NCBI GenBank assembly: GCA_947044365.1
Contig: OX345639.1
Location: forward strand, 1,189,001-1,253,000
Source of the DNA: Petrosia ficiformis
Lineage: Eukaryota > Porifera > Demospongiae > Haplosclerida > Petrosiidae
Reading direction: 5' to 3'
DNA: 64,000 bases
Positions 38,190 through 49,961 of this stretch are shown here, piece by piece (position 1 is the stretch's first letter; each line of letters starts with the position of its first letter). Below the pieces are notes generated by a model. The model made no database searches and was not told where the DNA came from. It was given only the letters and a program-made list of their open reading frames with translations. The translations under genes were made by a program, and so were the position numbers.

Positions 38190-41100
38190 ATGGATGAAAT
38201 TAAAAAGTTTTTAGCTTTTTCCAACATTTCTTTTGAAGGGAATCAATTGATACAGACTCTGAAAACATTGGGTGTTAAAACAGTAGAAGATTTACAAGAT
38301 GTTATGGAACAAGACCTGATTGAATCAGGTAGCTATGTCTAATACAATAAATATTATATGTAATTGTATGTATTAAAATTAAGCACTGTCATTGTTTTTG
38401 AGTTTAAACTTTATATAAACTGCAGGTCTTACACTTATCGAACAAAGAAGACTCCTGCGTTGCATAAAGGAGAGGTTCTCTGCTGCACCAAACAAACAAA
38501 TTCAGCAGACTAGTCCTATGCAACCAAATGTCTCTCATCCACTTAAAAAATCTCAGCAACCACAACGAAGTCAAGTGTCTTATATTTTGTGTCAAAAAAT
38601 GTTTACAAGAAGTGTTCAGAAGGAAGTAATATCTAATTTGAATTTAGATGTTGAACCATTGGAGTTGTTGGTGAATATCATTTCCGAAAGGCACAAGTAT
38701 CCATTGGATACATATGCACTTGAGTTTTATTCTCAAGAAGGTTATCCACTTTGTGTAAATGACTATAATCAAAAGTGTAAGTTTCTTGTTAGTGTCCTTT
38801 ATAATTATATAGCAAGCAACTATTAAAATGACATTGTATTTATCATTAATATTAATTAATCATGTCAATGTATGTCACTTTAATTATTATAGATGTTATT
38901 GCTGTTTTCAAAACATTTGATATAATTATACTTTCATTTTTTCAGTCACTCTATCTCATTGGAAAATAGCCAACTTTGATCTTATCTATGTATTTGTACG
39001 TCCAAAAGAACAGCCTGATTGGACTATAGATGGTGAAGGAGCAGAAGCTATTAGCCCAACAACAGGTTACTATTTACTTAACCTGTCAACAACTTTGATA
39101 CAACTGAAAATCTGTTAGATTACACAATTACAACTAATCTATTATGTAATGTATAACTAGCCTACTATATTCCTATGAATATATTCAAAATACTTTAATA
39201 CGTAAATCCTTTATCAGACATGAATAATAGTACTAGCTTATGCCATGCACCTTGCTTTATAGTGAGTATTATATAACAAAAGTTACATATTATCCTTCTA
39301 AATATTAACAGTGCACACTGTAAAAAGTAAAAGGTTATTTTAACCTGTTGGTTACAGGAGTTTCTATTTTCCTCAACACTGATTTTTTTCGTGCTAGGTA
39401 ATATTTACAAGTACTATTATAGTTTCATTTCATCTTGATCTATATTGACTAGTACATGTCACAATAAAGCATAGTAACAAAAACAGCAGTAGAATGTATA
39501 TGGCATAGTATTATAAGTGTAATCTGTGGTGTATTACATTCTAACACCTGTGAAAACAACAGATAATTGCTATGTACACAAATTTTTATTTATAATAACA
39601 GAATTAATAATATCCGCTGTATCAAAATTAATATGGAATTTCCATTATGGCATGTACTTTATATACTAGTCAATATACATATAGTTTTAAGAGCATATTA
39701 TTAATATTGTATTGAAACTGAAACCAAATGAGCGTTAAAATAACCAATAATTTTTATAGTGTGAAGTTAGTATCATTATACCTAATACAGGGACAGACCA
39801 TATTCGAATTTACAGCCAACTATATCAGACATTCATAATCAATGTGGATTTGAAAAATGTCAGTAAAGAGACATTAGTCCGCAAAGTAGCCACACACACT
39901 GGACTGCCTTCCAGCAATATAAAGCTATATAAACAGTGAGGTTACCAAGATTTAAGTTCACTCTGGTATTGATTAATATCTAATGCTATATAGAGAAGCT
40001 ACCTTCCAGGAGATTGCGAATGAAGATTTAATACTTACAGACAATGAATGTCTCATTCTGCGTATTGAGCCATTTGCTGATCCTCAAGTAGATTTTGGAA
40101 AATCTACTTACATTCCTATGCAGCTGCAGACTGACAGAGGATATTCCAAGTTCTATGCTATTCTAAAGTATTTGGTATGTTTTATAAACATGTGAACATG
40201 AAAGTAGTGAATTATATTTTCTATTGTAGATTCACTCCAGTACAATTGATAGCAAAGCATTTGTGGCTAACATCTTGCAATTTACATGCTGTCCTCCACT
40301 GGCATATGCCTTTCATCAGTTGTTTCAGCAGAAATCTATTCTACATCTCTCTCATATTGTATGAATCATATTTCTTAATTTATATATAAAATGTATTTTT
40401 GTGAATAGGTTGTCCTGTTTGAAGGATTCTATCAGCTCTGTAGTGCATCTCTCCAATACTTTTGCAATGGTAATGGAAATATAATAATGACAATAATATA
40501 TATGTTCCATACCACATGTAGTTGAGGATGAGAAGTGTTTTGAGTTCTGTGACTACATTTTTGGATTGATGATCAAGCTCTCAAAGGTATTAAAAATAGT
40601 ACATTATTATGATAAGTACTGACTTGTTTTATATAGTCTGTTACAGCAACAGACAAGGTTGAAATGGACAAACTGTTACAGCACTGTCCTATTAGTGGGA
40701 GACAAATTCTGAATCCCGTCAAACTACCACAGTCTGATTGCATTTATGAACGTAATTGTGTGGAATATAACCTCAAAGGTCAGTACTTACTATCTCTATA
40801 TTCTGGTTAGGTTGTATTATATTATATTGCACAACCATAAGCATAAGCACTGAGAATGAAAACATTGCTTAAATTAGAATCATGAGTTATGCTTAAGCAT
40901 AGTTTAAGCATAAATTGTGTATAACAGAAGCATTTGAGAATGATCAGTGACATAACTGACTAGTATAAACTAAAAATGAATATTTTATGTCAACACCATT
41001 ACAAAACATAAATTGTTCAAAGTGTTTGTGCAACGAGTGGTGTAAGCATTTTCCTTGCTGTTCTAAAAATTTTCTCTACAGTACTCATTGAGGCCGGAAT

Positions 41101-41899
41101 TCCTAGGCATCACTCTAAAAACTAATTTGTTGCTTTAGCCCAATTTCATTGGGTTAGAGTAGTATCATACTTACTGGGTAATTATATGTATTTGGATTCT
41201 GTGTTCTATCTGTTAGTGAATGTGAGTGAATATGTAACTATGTTGATGTACAGTTTGGCAAAAAGGATCACTTTGGATTAATATGATCAAAAAAAAGGAG
41301 GACCACTGTCCTTAAAATCTGCTCATATACAATGTTCCAAATTATCACAATATTTTCAATATCTGTTTATTTGTTAATTGTCATTGTTCTTTGTGAATGA
41401 TTTAGCTTGTTGCCAATTACTTAATCATGTATACATCATTATTCATGACTGATTAATTTACTAGAAAGAGAAACTATGGGTACATAATACAATCCTCATA
41501 CACAGCATATATATCTAGTATTCCATTGTACTTCTAAATGAATGATATGACGCAAAATATACTTATAGTGTTATGCACTATATAATATATATCATTGTAC
41601 AAGAATTATTTGTAACTATATATTGGCAAATCATATATTCACTAGTTTAAGAGTGTATATAGTTAAGGTTAGAAAACTGGTTGCCTAAATTTTCTTCCAA
41701 AACTCAAAGAGCTTATATTTTTAAGTGCTTAAAAGACTTAAGAATGGTTTATAACTACCCAAAAAAGTGAAAGTACCGTTAGCATCAGTACCGATACTAA
41801 GGCTTAAGTCCACTAAAAGCACTTCAAAGCACTCACATACTAGTACTATGCTTAAGTTAGCTTGACACTTAAGCAAGCCCCAAGTGTTTTACCACATCC

Positions 41900-41931
<32 letters not shown>

Positions 41932-44900
41932 CTATAACAAACAGGTACATCAAAGGTACCAACTGGTTATATATATGTGCCATATACACCAAATCATGGG
42001 TATATATATATAGTTATGCAACCACAGATGTGATATAAGGCCTAGTCAACCTATGATCTATACATATGTACAGCTAATTTATCAACCCTACATAAGTGCA
42101 GCTACATTGTCTTGTGTGTTTTAGCGATGTAGAGGGTTATATGGAAGTAGTTCATTTAAGTTTGTGACACTTAACTTTGATTATACTTCCTTGTGTAACC
42201 CAATTCAACCTTGTTTACATTTTAGCATTTGACACATGATCCCTACCTTTTTCATTTTTATTAAATTATTACTCTTTTAATTTTCATTTGTACTGTAAAA
42301 GCAGATTGTGTTTGACTCTACATTTAGTTTTAACTTAAACAATATTTATAATCTATAGAAAAACTTAGCATTCCAAATTGTACTTGTGATGACTTGCAGC
42401 TGGGAGACATTCGTCCTGCTCCAAAATATGAGAGATTATTAATGTATAATGCTTTTAACAATGTCTATGATTTTGAAGTTTGGAAAGTTGATCCTCCTGT
42501 TCAGAGGTATTTCACTAACTCTATATATGCAGCATGACCACATAATGTATACATGTAGCACCCTTTCTCCAATAATCATTTCGTGTACTTGGAAAGATGT
42601 TGACGAAAGTTTAAACCTACTTTGTATTAAAGCACCTGATGCTTTAGCTGCAATGAAATACTGTCTCACTTATATAAAAGATGGTATGTGTCTTTAAACA
42701 TCACATTTCCAATACTTTTTGTCTATAATTTGAATAAAGGTCAGTTGGTATTTTATACTGAACCATCAAAAGCTGCTGAGTCCCAACTTCTTGTATATGA
42801 CCCCCTGAAACAGAAAGACTGTGCTTTCAAGAAAAGTGATATGGAAACATTTTCAAGGTTGAGTTCAATTTATATCTTTATCTTATATTTATGCCTTTCT
42901 TTATACATATTTTTAGTCAAGAGAAGGACAAAGTTTGTCATAAAATTACAGATTATTTGAACCCAAAAATCAAGGCCGGTCTTCCTGAATCTGTGGAAAC
43001 TTCCAGGTGAAAATAAATAAAACAGAAAATAACCTGATAAATTTTTAATATAACAGTATAACTGCAATAGGAGAGAAACAAGGACTCACTGAAATAAGGA
43101 ATACACCAGAAGAGGCTATAATGGTTTGTATGTTCATCAATAATATGCACTCAATAATTGTTTTGTGACTGTCAGGTACTCATAGACTGCAGTGGCTCTA
43201 TGTCCAGACCAATGTATGAAAGGTATATTATTATTGTAGGGTACTTGATAGTGAAAAATGTTTTAATACTTCCATGCTTCTTTATTAGTGAAAGCCACTC
43301 TCAATCTTCTGTATATTCAAAGCTAACAGCGGCCAAGGATTTTTTTTTTGCATTTGCTAATCGTACTGATGCTTATGGTTTTGCTCATGTCATTGGACTT
43401 ATCACTTTTGAAAACAAAGTGACTGTACAAGTGATGTTTACTCCAGTTATGGACTACTTTAAGGTGAAAGTGAAAATAGTCCTTCTGATCTCTTTATTTT
43501 ACTGCATTGTTTTTGTTTAATCAGGATATTGTTAGTAACATATGTACTGCTAATCAAACTGCTCTTTATGATGCTATTATAGAAGCTGTAGATAAACTGA
43601 AACAGTTTACTACTAAATATCCCTCATGTCACAGGTTGGGATGTTATCATACACATAATTATAATTAGTATGTACACATGCTATACCTATATCATTATAT
43701 AAAATACATTGCTACTGCAGAATGTTGTCTCAAGGTTTATGACTACAAAGGGCATGTATAATTATTGTATAATGCTAGAGTATATTGACTATTGTGAGTG
43801 TTTTATGGACACTAGCCTAGCCTAGCCTAGCCTGGAGACCTCCCAAAGTGCAATATGAAGTAGTAAATTACCATCAATGTTATAAACCAAACTATAAAAA
43901 ATATCAATCAAGAGTTTGCTATAATTATGTGCCATGCTTATTAATTGACCATGCTCCCAGGAATATATATATATATTTTTTTTTTTTCAAACCCACAAAA
44001 AAACAATCAAGGAATGGTCCTATAGGCCCTATATCTTGTTTCATGCTCATTAATTGACCATGCTCCCATGAATATATATATATATATATATATATAAATT
44101 CAAACACACGAAAATCAATTGGATGGGGTAGGGAGGAATCTGGTAAATCAAGTCGACTTTTCCGTCCCAGCTATGAAATAAATTTGGCCACAGAGGTTGG
44201 TATGCAATTAGACTGCGTGTATCAGTTGATATCACTACTTGTGGTATAATTATTAATTTTCATTGTACTAAACCCTAAGATAGATACCAAAATTATGAAC
44301 AAATGATACTATATGACATGATTTTGTGTTTACTTTGAAAATGAGACAGAAAGAAACAGTACTATATAGTAGCTGCCGTTTTACAGAGAACAATGTATTC
44401 TATGTTTTACATCTTGTAAACATAGGTATCAGGCTGTCAGCAGTTGTCGATTAATAATAATTGAATTCATAATTACTAATTAATACTAATTGGATAAGCT
44501 ATTCTAAACACCTTACATATATGATAGAAACACACTATAGACAATTAGACACTGCATTCTCTTATGGGCTCCTGTTAACAATGATATTCACAGTTTACAT
44601 GTGGTCCAATTGCATACCAACACTTGCGGCCAAATTCCTTAGCTATGACAGAAATGTGAAATCAGACTCCCTCTTTACCATCCAATCTCAAAAATGGAAG
44701 AAGACTAGCTTGTGAAACAATTTCAATTTTGTTATATAGACGCATTCTTTGCCTTACTGATGGTTCTGATAATTGTTCCAAAACCCCTGCTCATGAGGTC
44801 ACCAGAGTTCTGCAGGTCAGAATTATTTTATTTTATTTGTTGCAGTATGAATGATTAACAATGTTATACACAGAGAGAAAAAATTGCTGTAGATACTATA

Positions 44901-46515
44901 CTCATCACACATAGAGGAAACTTGGATCAGAAAGCGATCAGCCATGCAACAGGTCAACAAACACAAAGCCTTTGTATTCTTAGATAATGAAGTAAATCTA
45001 AACTTAGGTGGTTTCTGCTTTCTACCATCTACTCTTCCTCAAGCAATGAGACTGTTTGAAATGGAAAGCCTTCTTTCTATTCGAGATCGCTTTGATCCAT
45101 ACCCACAAAGGAATTTAGTCTCTAGCAAGGTTCTATCTTTCTGAAATTTTTTTTCTATTATATTATCTTATCTCTATAATTTTTGTTCTTATATATAATA
45201 GAGAGATCTAGATGTTTTCAAAAGTACTAGCCAATATCCTTATGATTCCACTGACCCTTATGACTTCAAAAGCAAATTTGCTGCTGATCTTGATCAAATG
45301 CAGTCTTGCTCTGCAAAAAAGTTAGATGCATACACACATACATACATATGCCTATAATATTGTACATAAATACATATATATGGTTAGAACTATCCTGTCT
45401 GGTTGTTTTAAGCAATTTGAGCAACAGAAGTTATTGTATGGTTTTTCTTTTCAGATTAGTGCAGTTGGCTACATTCATGGGTGGATCTCCAGGTGTTGGA
45501 AGTGCTAAAGAAAAATCTAATGTCCGTAGAGTTGTTTTAGAAGCCAGAAATTATCTTCGTTCACCACATCCTGATGTAGAAATATTTCCAAGTCAATCAA
45601 AGTCAGTTTGTGTACAATAGTGTTAGCAAAACAATAAATTTAACTTTTTTTTAATAGTGCTTGCCTTTGGAAGATTTTACTCAAAGGACCAGCTAGTACA
45701 CCCTATGTTGGAGGTCAGATTAAATAACATTATAATTAATATACTTTTAACAACACGTTTAGGTGTTTTTCTACTTTGTGCAAAGTTTTCTGATGATTAT
45801 CCCTTCAAACCACCTGAAATCAGATTTGTTACTCCTGTACATAACTATATTACATTTATGTATTCATTTCACAATTTTTTCTCCACTGTTGTTATATTCA
45901 CAGATTTACCACTGTAATATTAATTCTAGTGGCAGGATCTGTCATCCTATCTTGGGGAGAAACTATATTCCAAGTATGAACATGAGACAGATTATTGATA
46001 ATATCTATGGATTGCTGATGGCACCCGAACCATTGGATCCATTGGATAGGTTAGAAATAGCAATTCAGATATAATTATTACCGGAATTATGTTTTGTGCT
46101 GTCTATAGTCTTTTAGCATCTCAGTATCATGACTCACGTGCAGTGTATGAGACAAAAGCTTCAGAGCTCACGGAGAAATATGCAAAACTGCATTCTTGGG
46201 ATGAACTTAAAGGAGTGAGTATAGTTTTGTATAATTTTGTAATTGCAATTGAATATTCTTTAGGAATTAGCAAAAGATGAAGACACTGATGTATCAGAAG
46301 GATTGGTATGCCCTTTGACCAGAAAATTATTTGTGGAGCCTGTTCTTACAGCATATGGTCATACATATGAAAAGAGTGCTCTATTGGAATATATGGCAAA
46401 GAATGGCAACAGAGATCCTCAAGCTAATAAACCAATACGAGAAGAAGATCTTATACCCCAAAGAGCAATCAAGAAGCTTGCTGATGATTTCCGCAAGAGC
46501 AACTTACTTAAGTAG
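38190..46515 (+). CDS. SAM - Ubl - Ubl - U-box - vWA - E2 (UBC) - U-box fusion protein
   Basis: A predicted single-chain E2-E3 ubiquitin enzyme of about 1,129 aa. Exons: 38190-38328, 38426-38776, 38946-39065, 39791-39935, 39994-40174, 40230-40358, 40409-40469, 40522-40586, 40637-40778, 42359-42506, 42559-42683, 42740-42857, 42917-43006, 43057-43123, 43176-43222, 43289-43463, 43525-43634, 44740-44815, 44874-44952, 45008-45129, 45202-45320, 45455-45601, 45658-45713, 45763-45836, 45904-46049, 46109-46214, 46264-46515; all phases fit. Domains: SAM-like 1-63; ubiquitin-like about 98-189 and 206-280; degenerate U-box 414-490; vWA about 625-805 with MIDAS residues D631, S633, S635, T713, D745; UBC about 870-1045 with Cys975; U-box 1060-1125. 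It faces the RNF213-like gene. No named human orthologue is known to me with this layout. Confidence 0.88.
40637..42506 (+). other. First, degenerate U-box of the fusion protein
   Basis: Two exons separated by a 1.58-kb intron. The first reads CPISGRQILNPVKLP then CIYERNCVEYNL, the usual U-box outline (CPI-x-G-x-hydrophobic-x-D/N-PV...TYER). The second reads IPNCTCDDLQLGDIRPAPKYERLLMY, matching the DLIPN-x-ALR region. Conserved charged contacts are weaker than in the C-terminal U-box, so E2 binding is doubtful. Confidence 0.55.
40779..42358. other. Intron 9 of the fusion gene
   Basis: 1.58 kb, the longest intron of the gene. It has AT tracts (about 41905-41930) and a block GTACATCAAAGGTACCAACTG related to sequence near 34580-34620. 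No exon or RNA gene seen. Confidence 0.5.
43176..45129 (+). other. vWA domain exons with complete MIDAS
   Basis: Exon 43176-43222 codes VLIDCSGSMS (DxSxS). Exon 43525-43634 supplies the metal-binding threonine in ANQTALYDAI. Exon 44740-44815 supplies LTDGSDN. All five MIDAS positions are present, so divalent-metal-dependent ligand binding is expected from family knowledge. Confidence 0.85.
43635..44739. repeat. Inverted repeat element inside the vWA intron
   Basis: The 1.1-kb intron holds two inverted arms of about 100 bp (about 44100-44220 and 44590-44700), recognisable by GGTTGGTATGCAATTAGAC and its complement TCCAATTGCATACCAACAC. A duplicated block with TTAATTGACCATGCTCCCA (near 43939 and 44050) and a CTAGC tandem tract near 43810 also lie here. 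Probably a MITE insertion. Confidence 0.6.
45455..46214 (+). other. E2 (UBC) domain exons
   Basis: The E2 order is complete: LWKILLKGPASTPYVGG, VFLLCAKFSDDYPFKPPEIRF, then IYHCNINSSGRICHPIL with the active cysteine in GRIC (Cys975), then the helix after the active site (MRQIIDNIYGLLMAPEPLDP) and the C-terminal helix. The usual HPN before the active site reads HCN: Asn is kept and Pro is replaced by Cys. Likely catalytically competent. Confidence 0.85.
46264..46515 (+). other. C-terminal U-box exon
   Basis: One exon codes LVCPLTRKLFVEPVLTAYGH, TYEKSALLEYM, DPQANKPIREEDLIPQRAIK: a textbook U-box with the E2-contacting hydrophobic and Pro positions in place, ending 4 residues before the stop. 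Confidence 0.9.
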
Positions 46516-46677
46516 GTGGGATTAGACATAATGATCTTTTGATGTTTGCTAAGCTAACTTAATTGTTTTTGTAAGATTGTCTTAATTATATATTTGAATT
46601 GCAATATATTTTGTAAAGAAATGCATGTATATATTTGTCATTAGTTTGATATTATACCATAATAATGTGAATTGACT

Positions 46678-46683
46678 AATAAA
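46678..46683 (+). terminator. Poly(A) signal of the E2/U-box fusion gene
   Basis: AATAAA 163 bp after the stop codon at 46515. It lies next to the opposite-strand signal at 46688-46693. Confidence 0.6.
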
Positions 46684-46687
46684 CCAT

Positions 46688-46693
46688 TTTATT
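46688..46693 (-). terminator. Poly(A) signal of the RNF213-like gene
   Basis: AATAAA on the minus strand, giving a 3' UTR of about 360 bp after the stop at 47056. With the plus-strand signal it forms AATAAACCATTTTATT, so the two transcripts would overlap slightly at their cleavage sites. Confidence 0.5.
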
Positions 46694-47055
46694 AATATTA
46701 TGCATGTTATACAAAGTCAGGAAATTCGCATTATATATCAAGAAGTCAAGAACTCATCACATTAATTGTCATCACCATTACATACTATAAAATCAATAAT
46801 ATTAAGCAGCAAAAATCAGTAATTACATATTTATACTACACATACAGTTCAGCATTAAATAACAAAAAAAATAACAGCAGCAGCAAAAAACTATTTGGGA
46901 TAATTATAAACAAGTAGCATAAACAAGTAGCATAAACAAGTAGCATAAACAAAAGCCTATCAGTAAAATCATTTTAAGATCAACACAGTAAATCACTACA
47001 ATGTATGTAACTAGCTTATTTAAGTAAAATCACTATAATTATGTAAAGTATCTAT

Positions 47056-49961
47056 TTAGTAGTTTTGTTTCTTGAGACTGTCTTGATGTTTGACAATGCT
47101 CTTCCATGTGGCCACCACCTGACTGACTGTAATGTCAGCAGGGAAGATATCTTGAAGATGTGGTATAGTCTCTGAACCAGTCTGCTCCACAAATCGCTGC
47201 AGCTCATCTCTCAATCTAAATTAACAAAATAATTACACTGTATAATAATTATATATAATAAAATATATACTGGTCATATAATTAAATAGTTTCAGTGTTC
47301 CCCTAGGAAGTAAAGCTGTTAGCAGTAGGATGCAGTTTTGTATTAATACTCACTTCCTGTGAATTGTGTAAACACTTACTTTTTTAAACAAGCAGGCTCA
47401 TGCATTACTTTTATTAATATATGTAGTACTTACGATTTACTGCTTTCTTCTTCATTACAATAGTACTGCATAGAACTCTGAACTTGTATAAACTCAAACA
47501 TCACTTCTAGCAGACTCTCTAGCTTTGTCATTTTGCTTAGTGCTTTCTCAAGTGACAAGATCTGATTAGATGCTTCATCATTCTACAAAACATTATTTCA
47601 AACATGATTAATCAATGCTAGTGACAACAACAAAAAACAAACCCTTAATTCATCTGTAAACCAAATTGGGATATTGTCATCAAATGGTTCCAACTTTGAA
47701 GGATAGTTTAAAATCAATAATCACAGTTTTAATAATTATTAAAAAGCTTACTTCATTATTTCGTACACTAATTCGTGTTCGCTCAACTGAGATCAATTTC
47801 CATAGTGAAACAACATGCTCCAAATAGCAATAATCACTAACCTGAGTGTTTGATATAACATACATGTCACTATGAGAAAATAATATCTTCTTATACCTTT
47901 TCACTTCTTAGCCGTCCAACCATTCTCAGATCTTTTTCAATGAACTCTCTCAGTTTCTTCTTTGGATTAATTCCCCTTCGTTGTAGTAGTCTCATCACTA
48001 TTTCAGCAATGTCACGAACTGGAGTTAATAGTGATGTTGTCTTCAGCTCAGATAATATTTCAGCTTTTGCTTGCTGTGTTAAAGGTTTCTGAGACAGGAA
48101 AGTATACTAAAGTGATATATTCTGAGGTGATATAAACACACCTGAGGTACATTTTTCTGTACTCCTCGAATAGTTAGTGCTTTTTGGACAGTCTTTTGCC
48201 ATACTAGTTTAGGTATGCCACTGACACTAGTAATAGTTGGTTTACCCATAACATAATTCAGCACCAACTCCTTCTCTAGTCCTGCAACATCATATTCAAT
48301 TTGGCAACTGCCAGAACGAAAGGTGCGTGTACAGTGAGAATAGAGTAGAGTCAAAAATTTTTTATCACAATCAACCAAATGCAAGGGTTCAACATTCATC
48401 ATTTGAACTTTACGTACAGGCCATAGCCACTTTCTACATGACAAGATTACTGAATAAAAACAAACACGATTACATGGTAAACTAATACCGATTCAGTGAC
48501 TCCTCTACAAATTCTCGTGACTGTATGATAAAGCCATTATGAATATTGACTAAGAAGTCTACAAGAGCTGTTGTGATTACTCCTTTTCCATATGTTGTAG
48601 GAATTAAGTATATCATTTGAATATCATCCCTAATCTCATCTAATATGTACTCTTCGGGAACATCCAAACGATCTATATTGAACAAATAATATTACTATAT
48701 ACAAATCAAATATTAAAACTTGCCATAAGTAAATAAGTTATGTCGAGACAGTGTCCATGCTTGTTGTAGACTGGAGAGTAGCTGGTTAAATTTCTCTGTA
48801 TCTGGCATTTTAAAGACACTCAGTATGAAAGGTTGTAATTATATTTTTGTGAAGTATCTCACCATTTGGATTTTTCTCAGTGAATTGTGTGAATGTCATA
48901 TTCTCTATCACATCTTTTGTTGATTCATCATATTCTTGACTAATAATTTCCTGTATCAACTTTTGTAACTGAACAATATCTGGTATGAATTGAGTAGCTT
49001 TCAGACTTTGTAGCTGTAGATAATAATAGTATAAATACATTTTACATTGTTGATGTAAATATACCTCAGTTAGATACATGTATATTACTGGATGTTCAAT
49101 TCTCAGTTGTAGATTAATGGTATTGAAAAGAAAGTGATCCAGTGATACTTGTGGGTAGAAACGCCAAAGAAAATTAGTTCCATTGGAAGGTGTATTAGTT
49201 TCATAGACTGCTGCGAACAGTTTGTTATGATCTGTATACATGCAATGGAAATTATTAGTCATTGGTAAAATAGTACAGTAATTTATACATATGAACAGAC
49301 AGACAGACACACAAAAACTAAAAGATTAATACCTCGAACCGTCAAAATTTGTAGCATATGTTGTAAACTGCTATCAACATCCTAAAAGGGTTTTAGTACA
49401 TAATTACAAGTAGTGTGGTTTGTAAGTCATTATACCTCTAAAACTGGTTTTATATAATCATCATCAAACTCTCTCTCCCATAGTACACGATCTTCTTGTG
49501 ATGTCAGTTTATCCAAATTTTTGAGGCCTAAAACATTCAACATTTGACAATTAAGTTTAATATAAAAGTTATTGTACTTTTTTGGATTCCATGGTCTTTC
49601 TGAGTGATTTCCCTTAAAACAAGATGTGTGATAAGAGCTACTTCATCAATGGAACGTCCTGTTGCTCTGCATAAACTATCAAGATCACATTTGACTTGCT
49701 CCCAAAAATAGGAAGGAATATCATCAGCCAATTCTTCATTTGTAAGTGTCATTACATCCTTGAAAATATTATTATGTGAATCAATGATAATTGTCTAAGA
49801 TGAACAAAAAGAATACCTTTTCATTGCATTCTCCCCACAGCAAACAAGAATGAATAATAATTCTGATAATTGAATATGAAGCAGAAGATAGATGACCAAT
49901 TAGAGAAGAAATATCTCCTTTTTGTACTGGAATATAGCCAGAAGAAGCAATTGGTTTCGGC
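47056..49961 (-). other. RNF213-like C-terminal domain
   Basis: Exons 49817-49961, 49578-49758, 49436-49527, 49333-49381, 49065-49231, 48863-49013, 48724-48801, 48489-48672, 48142-48433, 47897-48088, 47752-47841, 47643-47693, 47434-47582, 47056-47215, ending with TAA. Landmarks: SSLIGHLSSASYSIIRIIIH, FLWRFYPQVSLDHFLFNTIN, PTTYGKGVITTALVDFLVN, and IFPADITVSQVVATWKSIVK near the end. The intron after 48724-48801 begins with GC (GCAAGT). Confidence 0.88.

Noticed and set aside
42439..42697. Minus- and plus-strand frames over 42439-42697
   Set aside because: They are shadows of the fusion-gene exons 42359-42506 and 42559-42683.
38190..46515. Two separate genes (vWA protein and E2/U-box protein)
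   Set aside because: All 27 exon junctions keep one frame, introns are short, and there is no stop, promoter or poly(A) signal between the vWA and UBC parts. RNA is still needed to be certain.
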